A model generated the notes under the pieces. It was not told the DNA's origin. It did no database searches and saw only the letters and a program-made list of their open reading frames with translations. Of a DNA stretch of 17,772 bases, positions 1 through 6,856 are shown in pieces (within the stretch, counting starts at the first letter, position 1; every line of letters starts with the position of its first letter). Source of the stretch: Alphaproteobacteria bacterium (GTDB taxonomy: Bacteria > Pseudomonadota > Alphaproteobacteria > Micropepsales > Micropepsaceae); assembly GCA_003131925.1 (NCBI GenBank), contig PKWC01000080.1:1-17772 (forward strand), in the 5' to 3' direction. The position numbers and the translations under genes were made by a program.

Positions 1-24
1 CCGCCATCGCCGCAACCGTCACGT

Positions 25-45
25 CCGGGGACTTCGACACCCCGG
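25..45. other. Perfect 6-bp hairpin beside the tRNA fragment
   Basis: CCGGGG (25-30) and CCCCGG (40-45) form a perfect stem around a 9-nt loop. On the minus strand it lies about 20 nt past the 3' end of the tRNA fragment, where a tRNA terminator could sit. Neither strand has a proper T-run after it, so terminator function is only a guess. Confidence 0.25.
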
Positions 46-65
46 TTCTCACTTCTGTACGGGAC

Positions 66-110
66 TGGCGCACCGGGCAGGATTCGAACCCGCGGCCCCC
101 AGATTCGAAG
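66..110 (-). other. 3' fragment of tRNA-Arg(TCG), putative att site of the island
   Basis: On the minus strand this reads as the 3' part of a tRNA. In order there are an anticodon loop CTTCGAA (anticodon TCG, arginine), the 3' half of the anticodon stem, a 5-nt variable loop, a T-arm GCGGG-TTCGAAT-CCTGC that pairs with one G.T, the acceptor 3' strand CCGGTGC, a discriminator G and an encoded CCA (66-68). The 5' half (acceptor GCACCGG, D-arm) is absent from the adjoining sequence, so this is not a functional tRNA. Tyrosine integrases commonly recombine into tRNA 3' ends and leave such a duplicated segment, and an integrase gene starts about 250 bp away. I infer an attL/attR site, with the intact tRNA-Arg expected at the far end of the element, outside this window. 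Confidence 0.75.
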
Positions 111-161
111 TTTGAATAGTAAACTTCGCAATCTCCTTGTCACACCGCGATTATCTTAACT

Positions 162-225
162 AACTCACTGATATGCCTTTGTGAGTTGACATTGCACATG
201 ATTGCATCGCGTTTCACCGCGACGC
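162..225. promoter_or_regulatory. Inverted repeats in the integrase leader
   Basis: AACTCAC (162-168) and GTGAGTT (181-187) form a perfect 7-bp inverted repeat that overlaps a consensus-like TTGACA (186-191). A second, 7-of-8 inverted repeat, GCATCGCG/CGCGACGC, lies at 204-211 and 218-225. No good -10 box is spaced correctly from TTGACA. These could be integrase or excisionase arm sites, or operator sites for the int gene; the repeats are visible, the function is inferred. The rest of 111-363 holds no gene I can support. Confidence 0.3.
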
Positions 226-363
226 AAGGAAAACTGTCTGCGTGCGTTTTTTGGCTGACAAAACGAACGGGATTTCCGGATCCATGCCACGCGCTCCTCT
301 TGATCATGTGCGTATCGGTCACCATCGTTGCAGTCAGCCGTAACAAAGAATAGAGCGTGCAGC

Positions 364-1701
364 ATGCCAGTTCGCGAGCTGAACACCAGCACCAAAATTG
401 AGACCGCTGCCGCGCCGCCCAAGCCGGGCTTTCGTCTCTACCACGCGCCGCGTGCTTCGGGACATGCGGGCATTGCGCTGCGCGTCGTGCGCAGCAGCAA
501 CGGTACGGTAAGCCGGACCATCCAAGTGATCGCGCGCGACCCCACCCGTCGCGAGCGTCGCGTTACCGTGAGCCATTGGCCGCCCGGTGAAGGCATGCCC
601 CTGGCCAGCGTTCTCGGGAGGGCGTGCGCGATTCGTGACCGCATCAAGCAGGGCCTCGACCCCTACCCGCCCGTCCTCAATGAAGAAATCTGCGAACCAA
701 CGCTTGAAGCGATCTGGTCGCGCTATGCCAAGACGCATGGTCCCGACAAGAAGCCACGGTCCCACGACAACGAAAAGCGGTTGTGGCGGCTCCATGTAAA
801 GCCGCACCTGGGATCGAAGAAGCCATCGGATTTGACGTTCGACGTGCTCAAGCGCTGGTACACCGCCGTAGCCTCTTCCAGCGTCGCCAATGCCAACCGG
901 GCGTACACGCTCCTCAATGCCATGTTCAATGCCGCCAAACGCAAATGGAAGGAGCCTTGGGCCACCAGCAATCCCATGGAGGTGTTGAGCGCGCAGGACC
1001 GCAAGCGGGAAGTCCCCCGCTCCATCGTGATCACGCGCGAACAGCATTTGAAGCTCATCGAGTGCATTCGCCAACACCCCGCAGCTCGTTCCACCGCCGT
1101 CAAGTCCAAAAGTTCCAAGAACAAGAAAGGGGCCGACGCCGGCACACTCGCGCAGCAGCAGTCCGCGAATTGTCTTCTTCTCATCGCGTTTACGGGCTGT
1201 CGGAAGAGCGAGGCGTTGGACGCGCAATGGGGGGAGTTCGACCTCGATCAGGGATATTGGACGATCCCCGCCACGCGGACCAAGCAAAAGAAAATGACGC
1301 GCATTCCGTTGCTGCCCGAGGCGCGAGCACATCTGTGCGCGCTCTACGAAAAGCGCGTCAGCAAAACACTTCTCTTCCCGCAGGCGCGCGATGCGACCAA
1401 GTCCCAGGACACGCTCAAGCGCAGCTGGCGGACCATCATTACCCGAGCGGGCTTGACGGCGGTCACCAATCTGGAAGATGGCACCACAAGCGAGTTCCGG
1501 ATTCATGACCTGAGGCACAATTTTGGCACTATGGCGGTGGAGGCGGGTGTCGCCCTTGAAGTGATAGCCGGTCTCCTCGGGCACAGTCAGATTTCGACGA
1601 CGCAGCGGTATGCGCATGTCCACGACCGAATCCTGAAGGCAGGCGTGGACAAAATGGCGTCACACTTCGAGGCGACCAAGCCAAAGGCAGCGGCGGAATG
1701 A
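364..1701 (+). CDS. int: Tyrosine-recombinase integrase of an integrative island
   Basis: A 445-aa protein of the phage-type tyrosine recombinase family that would integrate and excise the element at the adjacent tRNA-Arg fragment. The C-terminal catalytic domain shows the conserved residues: the first Arg in TGCRKSE (R280), the HDLRH box (H381, R384), the His of LLGHS (H407) and the nucleophilic Tyr in TTQRYAHV (Y416). The N-terminal part (roughly 20-230) fits the arm-type DNA-binding and core-binding (SAM-like) domains of P4-type integrases, and the length is normal for that group. I chose the ATG at 364; an in-frame TTG at 328 would add 12 residues, and neither start has a strong ribosome-binding site. 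The stop overlaps the next gene by ATGA. Family assignment is secure; the target site is inferred from position. Confidence 0.95.
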   Translation: MPVRELNTSTKIETAAAPPKPGFRLYHAPRASGHAGIALRVVRSSNGTVSRTIQVIARDPTRRERRVTVSHWPPGEGMPLASVLGRACAIRDRIKQGLDPYPPVLNEEICEPTLEAIWSRYAKTHGPDKKPRSHDNEKRLWRLHVKPHLGSKKPSDLTFDVLKRWYTAVASSSVANANRAYTLLNAMFNAAKRKWKEPWATSNPMEVLSAQDRKREVPRSIVITREQHLKLIECIRQHPAARSTAVKSKSSKNKKGADAGTLAQQQSANCLLLIAFTGCRKSEALDAQWGEFDLDQGYWTIPATRTKQKKMTRIPLLPEARAHLCALYEKRVSKTLLFPQARDATKSQDTLKRSWRTIITRAGLTAVTNLEDGTTSEFRIHDLRHNFGTMAVEAGVALEVIAGLLGHSQISTTQRYAHVHDRILKAGVDKMASHFEATKPKAAAE

Positions 1702-2078
1702 CGAAGAAGGAGCCTGGCGCGAAGCGGGGAGCCAAACCGCACAACGACGAGAAGCACCTCGACGCAATGGCGGAGGAGTTGATCCACCTTCACGACGCTT
1801 TTCTCGACGACGGTCGGGACCCCGACAAGTATTTTTACGATTACAACTACAATCGCGCGTACACAGCGATGAGGAAGAAGCAGGGCGATCCCCACGCCAA
1901 TCATGAGGAGGCGGACCGGAAACGGTTATACCGAAAGCTCAAGGCCGAAATTGAGAACCCCGTGGAAGCCCACGGTTCCGACGGCTGGATGCCAATCGTC
2001 CCTCGACTCGAAAAAGCCGAATGCCGTGTTTACGAGCGTCCCTACACGTTAAAGACGTGGGAGGACTACGGCGATTGA
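1698..2078 (+). CDS. Hypothetical protein coupled to the integrase
   Basis: A 126-aa protein I do not recognise. Its ATG overlaps the integrase stop (ATGA), so it is probably translated by coupling with int. It is very hydrophilic, with a Lys/Arg-rich N-terminus, an acidic stretch with many Asp and Tyr around residues 35-55, and a Lys/Arg/Glu-rich middle around 65-95 likely to be helical. There is no signal peptide or membrane segment and no cysteine-based metal site (it has one Cys near residue 109). The tight linkage suggests an accessory or regulator of integration, but the sequence shows no motif that proves a function. Codon use matches its neighbours, so the reading frame is probably real. 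Confidence 0.7.
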   Translation: MTKKEPGAKRGAKPHNDEKHLDAMAEELIHLHDAFLDDGRDPDKYFYDYNYNRAYTAMRKKQGDPHANHEEADRKRLYRKLKAEIENPVEAHGSDGWMPIVPRLEKAECRVYERPYTLKTWEDYGD

Positions 2079-2154
2079 GCCAATCCGAATTATGTCCCAC
2101 GCCTGACGGCGCACGCGCATACGGTTTTATGGTGACTCAAACCGTGACACCGAT

Positions 2155-2388
2155 ATGCCGCGCCTCTCACAAAATCGTCAGCTACCAGCGCCCGACGCAC
2201 TCTCGAAGCTCCCAGAACTCGTCAAGCCGGCTCAGCTGACGCACGCCCTGGGCATCGCCAAATCGACCTTGTGGCGGTGGTGCAAGGCCGGCATCGGCCC
2301 CAAGCGCGTCGCCGTCGGCGCGACGGTGTTCTTTCAGCGCGAAGATGTTCTGGTCTGGCTCGAAAAGCACAAGCGGGCAGGATTATGA
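2155..2388 (+). CDS. AlpA/excisionase-like helix-turn-helix protein
   Basis: A 77-aa DNA-binding protein. Residues about 20-70 fit the MerR-like helix-turn-helix of the AlpA/excisionase (HTH_17) type: a leading LVKPAQLTHALGIAKSTLW segment, the WRWCKAGIGPKR recognition region, and a closing FQREDVLVWLEKHK helix that resembles the FRREDVLAWL ending of this family. Such proteins next to an integrase often act as recombination directionality factors or as regulators of int or cargo genes. It lies 76 bp after the integrase-coupled ORF and 44 bp before the next gene, all on the same strand. The ATG at 2155 has only a weak ribosome-binding site, and no better in-frame start is visible upstream. Whether it drives excision or controls the downstream RT cassette is inference. 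Confidence 0.75.
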   Translation: MPRLSQNRQLPAPDALSKLPELVKPAQLTHALGIAKSTLWRWCKAGIGPKRVAVGATVFFQREDVLVWLEKHKRAGL

Positions 2389-2432
2389 GCGTCCGCCGGT
2401 ACGGTTACACGCCATGGAAATAGTGGGCCGAA

Positions 2433-2870
2433 ATGTCTGAATGTTCACTTGCGAAAAGCACCGAGGTGCAAGACGCGAAGCTCCCAACACGTTCGGAGCG
2501 AATTAAGCAAGGTATCGCGACGGCCCGAGAGCGGGGTGTCGAATTTGGACGCGCCGGGCGCGGCTTGGCGGACAGAAATGCTGCCGTCGCAAATGAACAT
2601 GCCAACCGTCTGCGCAAGCTTGTGGCAGAACTAATTGCGCTCGGGGTTCGTCAGCCATCGTACATGGCGCAGTGCCTAAACCGTATGGGCGTGCCTACCT
2701 CACGGGGTAAGCGGTGGCGCGCATCGACAGCGACGCGCCTCATCAAGCGGCTTGGCCCCTCATTGAATAACGATGCTATGGTCGCCTTCGCTTCCGGCAT
2801 CGGATGGCGGTTGCAAGATCGACTTTCCTACGAACAGTGGCTGGCGCTCAGAAATGTAGCGAAGCCATGA
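2433..2870 (+). CDS. Orphan recombinase-C-terminal-like DNA-binding protein
   Basis: A 145-aa protein whose middle (about residues 18-108) resembles the segment after the catalytic domain of serine recombinases: a RSERIKQGIATARERGV linker helix, then a helical HTH-like part with NRMGVPTSRGKRWRASTATR, matching the family's usual LNxxGIPTxRGxxWxxxTV pattern. The N-terminal catalytic domain with its nucleophilic Ser is absent, and the ATG start and full-length frame suggest a stand-alone DNA-binding protein rather than a truncated recombinase. Its stop overlaps the RT start (ATGA), so the two are very probably co-translated. Likely roles are autoregulation of the cassette or DNA targeting for the RT. 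The family resemblance is recalled from pattern, not from a search. Confidence 0.65.
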   Translation: MSECSLAKSTEVQDAKLPTRSERIKQGIATARERGVEFGRAGRGLADRNAAVANEHANRLRKLVAELIALGVRQPSYMAQCLNRMGVPTSRGKRWRASTATRLIKRLGPSLNNDAMVAFASGIGWRLQDRLSYEQWLALRNVAKP

Positions 2871-4201
2871 GTTCTGGCAGTAAGTCGATTGGCGCGACAG
2901 CCGCGATAACCCTGGTGAACGGCGCTAGATTTCCCAGAAGCAAGAACGTCCACGCCGAGAAGGTGCTCCTCCAGAAACTAGGGAAGCACCATCACACGGC
3001 ATCGAAGCACTTCGACAATTACCTGTATTCGCTGAAGGGAGGCAAGAACGCCATAAAGCAGGCTGGGCATGAGCTGGTCCATAGCTTCTCGGTCAAATTG
3101 GCCTGTGCCATCGAGCAGAACAAACGCCTCCCATGCGTTCGCCGGATCAGCCTAGTCGAACTCGCCGACACCGCCGACGCTCTGCACCTGGAAGCCCCTT
3201 GTGACGAAATTGTTGGGCTGCACGCGGAGCCAAAGTCGAACAAGCCCGGTGAGTTTCGCCCGATCTGCAACTTCGGGCCTGCCCACAGCACCGCGCAGAC
3301 AACTGCCCGCTGGATGATGGAAAAGTCCCTCAATCTCCGGTCCTGGCAGTATGACTTCAAAGGGACGCCGGCTGCGATCCTCGCCATCAAGAAAGCGATC
3401 CTGTCCGGCAAGCCCTACGTCGCGCATATCGACTTTGAGAGGTTCTTCGGATCGTTCGATCATTCGGCGCTCCGTGGATCACTGCCTGTTCCGGTGAGAA
3501 TGGCAGACAACTACCTAGTTGGCCGGAGCCTGAAGTTCGCCCCATGGGGTCCTCTCGTTGTCCCTATAGGTGTCCTTCTGTCGGAAGCCCGGAAGGGAGT
3601 AATGCACGGCAGTTCCTCGTCGCCCATCATCGGGGCCGACACGGTCAGCAAGCTCGAATGGCAGCCCACGCAGAACGTTAAGGCGGCGGGCTACGTCGAT
3701 GACATGTTGATCGTCGGAGCCTCGGAGCTGGATGTGACGTTGAACGCGAAAGCCGTGATTGCTGCATCGGCAGCACTCCCGACCGGTTCGTTCACCATCG
3801 CAATCAAGCACATCGGCCACGCTAGCGACGGCTTCGATTTCCTCGGCGTGCATACGAAGCTCGTCGGCGGGACCGTCAGCATCACTCCGGCTGCCGGGCA
3901 GATCGAAAGATTTTCCGGCAAATTCGAGAAATTGTGCGAGACCGCAGAGGCGGCGGTTGCCGTCGCGCTCCAAAGTCACAAGCTCCCGGACCGGAGCGCC
4001 GCGCTTCAGGCGATTGCCGAAACATGGAGCTATGGCAGGAGTTGGTACTCTTCGTTCTCAATGTGCCACAACCGCTTGGAGCTTTTTGACATGGTCTGGA
4101 GCCCTACCATGTCGCTCCTTTCCCCGCTGGGCTTGAGCAGCATAGAGAGCCTTAACCACTACCTGCCGGGCGCAAAGAAGTGCGGCGGAGACCTGTCTTG
4201 A
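2867..4201 (+). CDS. Stand-alone reverse transcriptase (YVDD)
   Basis: A 444-aa RNA-directed DNA polymerase. Fingers/palm motifs appear in order: motif 2 EFRPICNF (R131-P132-I133), motif A YVAHIDFERFFGSFDH with catalytic D189, motif B GVMHGSSSSPIIGAD (a GxxxSP form as in group II-type RTs), motif C GYVDDMLIV with D278-D279, and the motif D/E region ending FDFLGVHTK. The last ~130 residues are helical with no recognisable maturase X, DNA-binding or HNH domain, so it is not an intact group II intron protein. I see no retron VTG motif and no DGR-type SQ in motif B. I chose the ATG at 2867 because it overlaps the upstream stop (ATGA); an in-frame ATG at 2804 would run through the previous gene. 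Stand-alone RTs of this kind on islands are often anti-phage (DRT/UG, Abi) proteins; that role is inferred here. Confidence 0.9.
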   Translation: MSSGSKSIGATAAITLVNGARFPRSKNVHAEKVLLQKLGKHHHTASKHFDNYLYSLKGGKNAIKQAGHELVHSFSVKLACAIEQNKRLPCVRRISLVELADTADALHLEAPCDEIVGLHAEPKSNKPGEFRPICNFGPAHSTAQTTARWMMEKSLNLRSWQYDFKGTPAAILAIKKAILSGKPYVAHIDFERFFGSFDHSALRGSLPVPVRMADNYLVGRSLKFAPWGPLVVPIGVLLSEARKGVMHGSSSSPIIGADTVSKLEWQPTQNVKAAGYVDDMLIVGASELDVTLNAKAVIAASAALPTGSFTIAIKHIGHASDGFDFLGVHTKLVGGTVSITPAAGQIERFSGKFEKLCETAEAAVAVALQSHKLPDRSAALQAIAETWSYGRSWYSSFSMCHNRLELFDMVWSPTMSLLSPLGLSSIESLNHYLPGAKKCGGDLS

Positions 4202-4216
4202 AATCCCGGTTCCAAA

Positions 4217-4834
4217 ATGGCCGGCCACGGCAAGACTGTACCGCTCAATGGCGGCGTCGCCGCGACTATGATGGAGAATGACATGACCGGATCGGCGTCA
4301 CAGAAGACCTGGGCGCAGTTGAAGAAGGTGATTTTTTCAGACTGTCTGCCACCTCGAAACGAGACGCACAAGGCAATAAACGTATTGCGCGAATTGCCAA
4401 AGCAAGTGTCTAAGTGGACGAATTCAAACGTCTTTTTCAAGTGGGTGGCATTCAAGGCACTTGAGGACGATCCGCCAGCTCTTGGCGAGATCATCTGCGA
4501 CGACGTGGTTTATACGCTTCGATCACTCAATGCTCCGCCTCTCCCGAAAAAGGTTATGCCGGTGATCGATGACCCGGACGAAAAATATCTTAAATATCCC
4601 TACTCGAAAAAAACGGCATCGAATTGGCTTCAACTCGCGAAATCGGAAAACCATATAGCGATGTTGGTCGTCGTGAGTCGTTGCTTTCGTGAACGCGCTT
4701 CTATGATCCGCGATAGGTTCTTACAGGATGATTCAGACTGGTGGATTAGGATGGCAATCAACGACGTGGACTTAGGTATGATACTGCTCCACGGAGCCGC
4801 GAACCTCCCAGAGCAAGAATTGTTTCCGAATTAG
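4217..4834 (+). CDS. Unknown 205-aa protein downstream of the RT
   Basis: I do not recognise this protein. It starts 15 bp after the RT stop on the same strand, so it is probably the third gene of the same operon. The ATG at 4217 is used; internal ATGs at 4268 and 4271 are possible starts. The protein is soluble-looking and mostly helical, with no signal peptide or membrane segment. Notable stretches are an aromatic-rich WTNSNVFFKWVAFKALEDD near residues 68-86, an acidic IDDPDEKYLKYPYSKK patch near 116-131, and a final helical third with SDWWIRMAINDVDLG. Its third-position GC is visibly lower (many AAA, AAT, TAT, CTT codons) than that of the integrase, which suggests a different origin. An effector or partner of the RT is possible but nothing in the sequence proves it. 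Confidence 0.7.
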   Translation: MAGHGKTVPLNGGVAATMMENDMTGSASQKTWAQLKKVIFSDCLPPRNETHKAINVLRELPKQVSKWTNSNVFFKWVAFKALEDDPPALGEIICDDVVYTLRSLNAPPLPKKVMPVIDDPDEKYLKYPYSKKTASNWLQLAKSENHIAMLVVVSRCFRERASMIRDRFLQDDSDWWIRMAINDVDLGMILLHGAANLPEQELFPN

Positions 4835-5305
4835 GTGGTTTGCATCTCGGCCATCGGCGGTGATGTGCCAGGGCGTCATCGTTGTTCGCCCAATTCGACG
4901 GGAGCGAGAACTAGGGGGCCGGGGCCGAATGGCGCATCGCCGCATCCGGAACCGCGTCGTTGGACTACCTCTCGATAGCGGCAAGCGCGTAATGAACCCG
5001 GGTGCAGCCCCGCCAGGCGCGACACGCCAGACATCGTCCATGGCCGATCCACCTCGGGCTGAATGCCTCGCGGCCCTGGAACGACCAGGGAGGGGGGTGG
5101 AAAATAAATTTTGTGCTTCGTCGCGGAAGAAGCTGTCGTGGCCGAAAAACAACCCTGGAATTCTGCGGTTCCTTCGTGTCCGGCATGTCCGGGGCCGACT
5201 TGACCGTTCGGAACGGATAGGGAACAATCGGCTCAATAAGAGCGCCTAAGCGCCGCCAGCATGGCCCGTTCGGTCTGCTACGGCGATTTCCGAAGGGAGC
5301 CCCGG
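4835..5305. other. Gene-poor stretch with hairpins, no confident gene
   Basis: About 470 bp between the unknown RT-linked gene and the next clear CDS. A 129-codon open frame on the plus strand (4860-5249) is rich in Arg, Gly and Pro and overlaps equally open minus-strand frames, as random high-GC DNA does, so I do not call it. Two perfect inverted repeats are present: CCCTGG-aacga-CCAGGG (5074-5090) and CCGTTC-g-GAACGG (5204-5216). Between them lies a marked A-rich patch (5100-5155) in otherwise GC-rich DNA. It could be a relic of a mobile element, or encode a structured RNA. It lies 3' of the RT operon, so an RNA partner for the RT cannot be excluded. Confidence 0.35.
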
Positions 5306-6127
5306 ATGAATACCGCCAGCGCCATCGCGAGCGTCACGCCCGCGCCCGTACCCGTACCCGCCGCTACCCCGGACGCTGGCCCGATGGCGGAGCCCGAGGC
5401 CATCGAACTCAATCTCGACAACCCGGAAAACCCTAACCGCACCGATGAGAGCGAATGGGCCGATCTCGTAAGCGTCCTGAACGACGAACGTGAGGGTGAC
5501 CTCCTCAGGCGCATCTTCCGGCTCCAGCGCGACATCGGCGCTGCCTTTTATTTTGCCAACAAGACCGATGATCCGAGAGCAATCGCCAAACGAGCAAGCA
5601 ACGCGATCAATGGTTTCAAGAGCATTCTGGACCAGATAAGGGCGCTGGACCGGCATCGTCATGGGACGGTGCAGGACATCATCGTTGAACAGGTCGGCGA
5701 GCGTCCCTGGAGGTACGAGCCAACAGTCAGGGACCAAAAACTGGCAACTTCCGACAAGCTCATAGACGAGATTTTTCTCAGTCATGGCGCAAATCTGGAT
5801 GACCTGGCGTCGCGTTGCCGCATGGAAGGACAGAGGCTGGCCGCGCTCCCGAGCTCTGAACTTCTGCACATCGAATGTGGTCGCCGCAGAGGCCCCGACT
5901 GTCGTAATTGGGAAACGAAGTTCTTCGACATGGCCGCGCGATTGATGGGTCACACAACGAAATTTCGATTGGCCATTGAGAAGTGTCACGGTCACAAGCC
6001 CCAGCACATCCGCGTCACGCGCGTTGGCAACGTCCCGAAAGGCAAGCGCAAGAAGAACTCCGCAATGACGCCGAACGGATCAAACGGTGGCACGCCGCAC
6101 GCGGACGTGGCCAGCACGGCGAACTGA
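5306..6127 (+). CDS. Hypothetical island/phage-type protein, first of a pair
   Basis: A 273-aa protein of unknown function. The ATG at 5306 has a good ribosome-binding site (AAGGGAG about 7 nt upstream), better than the ATG at 5261. The N-terminus is Pro/Ala/Val-rich and low in complexity (residues about 8-32), followed by an acidic segment with repeated DNPEN-like residues. The middle is helical, and the C-terminal third runs MAARLMGHTTKFRLAIEK then HIRVTRVGNV, with a basic tail KGKRKK. That end resembles proteins I recall upstream of HGG-type small proteins in Rhizobiales islands, which also finish with an AARLM helix and a short V-rich strand before a GNV. The next gene starts 2 bp after this stop, so the two form an operon. 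Function unknown. Confidence 0.7.
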   Translation: MNTASAIASVTPAPVPVPAATPDAGPMAEPEAIELNLDNPENPNRTDESEWADLVSVLNDEREGDLLRRIFRLQRDIGAAFYFANKTDDPRAIAKRASNAINGFKSILDQIRALDRHRHGTVQDIIVEQVGERPWRYEPTVRDQKLATSDKLIDEIFLSHGANLDDLASRCRMEGQRLAALPSSELLHIECGRRRGPDCRNWETKFFDMAARLMGHTTKFRLAIEKCHGHKPQHIRVTRVGNVPKGKRKKNSAMTPNGSNGGTPHADVASTAN

Positions 6128-6129
6128 TC

Positions 6130-6369
6130 ATGGACACGTCATTCACCACCGCTATCTGCGGCGCGCGAACGCCATCAGGCGCTCCGTGCCAGGCCACGCC
6201 AGCCGAGGGCAGACGGCGATGCCGACTGCATGGCGGCGCTCCCGGCTCAGGCGCACCGAAGGGAAATCAAAACGCACTCAAGCACGGTCTGACGACCAAA
6301 GAGCAGTGGGAACGGCTGAAATATGCCAATCGCTTCTGGCGCGATGCACGGGCGTCGTGTCGTTGCTAA
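6130..6369 (+). CDS. Small HGG/GAPKGNxNALKHG-motif protein
   Basis: A 79-aa protein. The N-terminal half has CGARTPSGAPCQATPAEG then RCRLHGGAPGSGAPKGNQNA, a Cys pair and Cys/His (CGA..PC...C..HGG) arrangement followed by the GAPKGNxNALKHGLTT signature typical of small Rhizobiales island and prophage proteins. The CxnC...CxxH spacing would suit a small zinc-binding site, but I cannot confirm metal binding. The ATG at 6130 lies 2 bp after the upstream stop; a longer frame open from 5983 would overlap the upstream gene by 145 bp and is not needed. Homologues I recall continue with a helical YTxE..RR tail, and here the tail is short (KEQWERLKYANRFWRDARAS), so the C-terminus may be slightly truncated. 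Function is not known. Confidence 0.75.
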   Translation: MDTSFTTAICGARTPSGAPCQATPAEGRRRCRLHGGAPGSGAPKGNQNALKHGLTTKEQWERLKYANRFWRDARASCRC

Positions 6370-6431
6370 GGTCGAGTGGCACCCGGGGCGAGCTATAAAG
6401 AGCCACGAAGTTCAAATAAGACGTTGTTGTC

Positions 6432-6797
6432 TCACGATGGCTCGCAAGCTGTACGCCACGTCCCTTCGCCAAAGCTTCCGGGCTTTTGGGGATCATCAGT
6501 TTCAACAACTCCGCTTTGAAACGCGATAAACCGAACGTAGCCAACGTACGCACCAAAACCGTTCTTGGCGTTCACTTCGCCACATACGATATGCGAGCCA
6601 TCGCTCCTGACGTGAGCCTGAACATTTTGAAATTCTACACTCTCAGAATCGCGCATTTGCGAAGTGACGAGACGTTCAGCGGCAGCTTCTGTGAATCCGC
6701 CGTCAACGTCCTCTTGGTGCAATCCGATGGCAACGACTATGCCAAAAAGACCAACAACGGCCCCCAAGCCGATTAACAGTTTCGTCGCGGTTTTCAT
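6432..6797 (-). CDS. Small exported/membrane-anchored protein
   Basis: A 121-aa protein with an N-terminal hydrophobic segment (about residues 5-25, LLIGLGAVVGLFGIVVAIGL, preceded by two lysines) that acts as a signal anchor or signal peptide. The rest is a small periplasmic domain carrying VTSQMRDSESVEFQNVQ and then VCGEVNAKNGFGAYVGYVRF. This matches the common pattern AxxxxxDPxSVxFxNVx...VCGEVNAKNxFGGYxGFxRF found in small uncharacterised proteobacterial proteins. The start at 6797 has AGGAG about 12 nt upstream, a slightly long spacing. It runs convergent to the HGG gene with a 62-bp gap. The sequence is well kept, so it is probably a real gene, not tied to its neighbours in any visible way. 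Function unknown. Confidence 0.8.
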   Translation of the reverse strand: MKTATKLLIGLGAVVGLFGIVVAIGLHQEDVDGGFTEAAAERLVTSQMRDSESVEFQNVQAHVRSDGSHIVCGEVNAKNGFGAYVGYVRFIAFQSGVVETDDPQKPGSFGEGTWRTACEPS

Positions 6798-6856
6798 TGC
6801 GATGGTTGGCTCCTAAGCTCCCAAAAATGACACGATTAGGGGACATATTCTAGCAG

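Noticed and set aside
334..1623. Long 429-codon minus-strand frame opposite the integrase
   Set aside because: It mirrors a well-supported integrase with all catalytic residues; long antisense frames are common in GC-rich coding DNA, and its peptide has no recognisable domain.
2388..2433. Retron-type non-coding RNA upstream of the RT
   Set aside because: There are only 44 bp between the AlpA-like gene and the HTH gene, and the RT start overlaps its neighbour, so there is no room for an msr-msd directly upstream; the RT also lacks the retron VTG motif.
2867..4201. RT as part of a diversity-generating retroelement or a group II intron
   Set aside because: Motif B is GSSSSP, not the SQ form of DGR RTs, and I noticed no template/variable repeat pair. 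No maturase X or HNH region is visible, and the gene is embedded in an operon by an ATGA overlap.
4860..5249. 129-codon plus-strand frame
   Set aside because: Low-complexity Arg/Gly/Pro-rich peptide, overlapping open frames on both strands, no good ribosome-binding site and no recognised family; kept only as an unresolved stretch.
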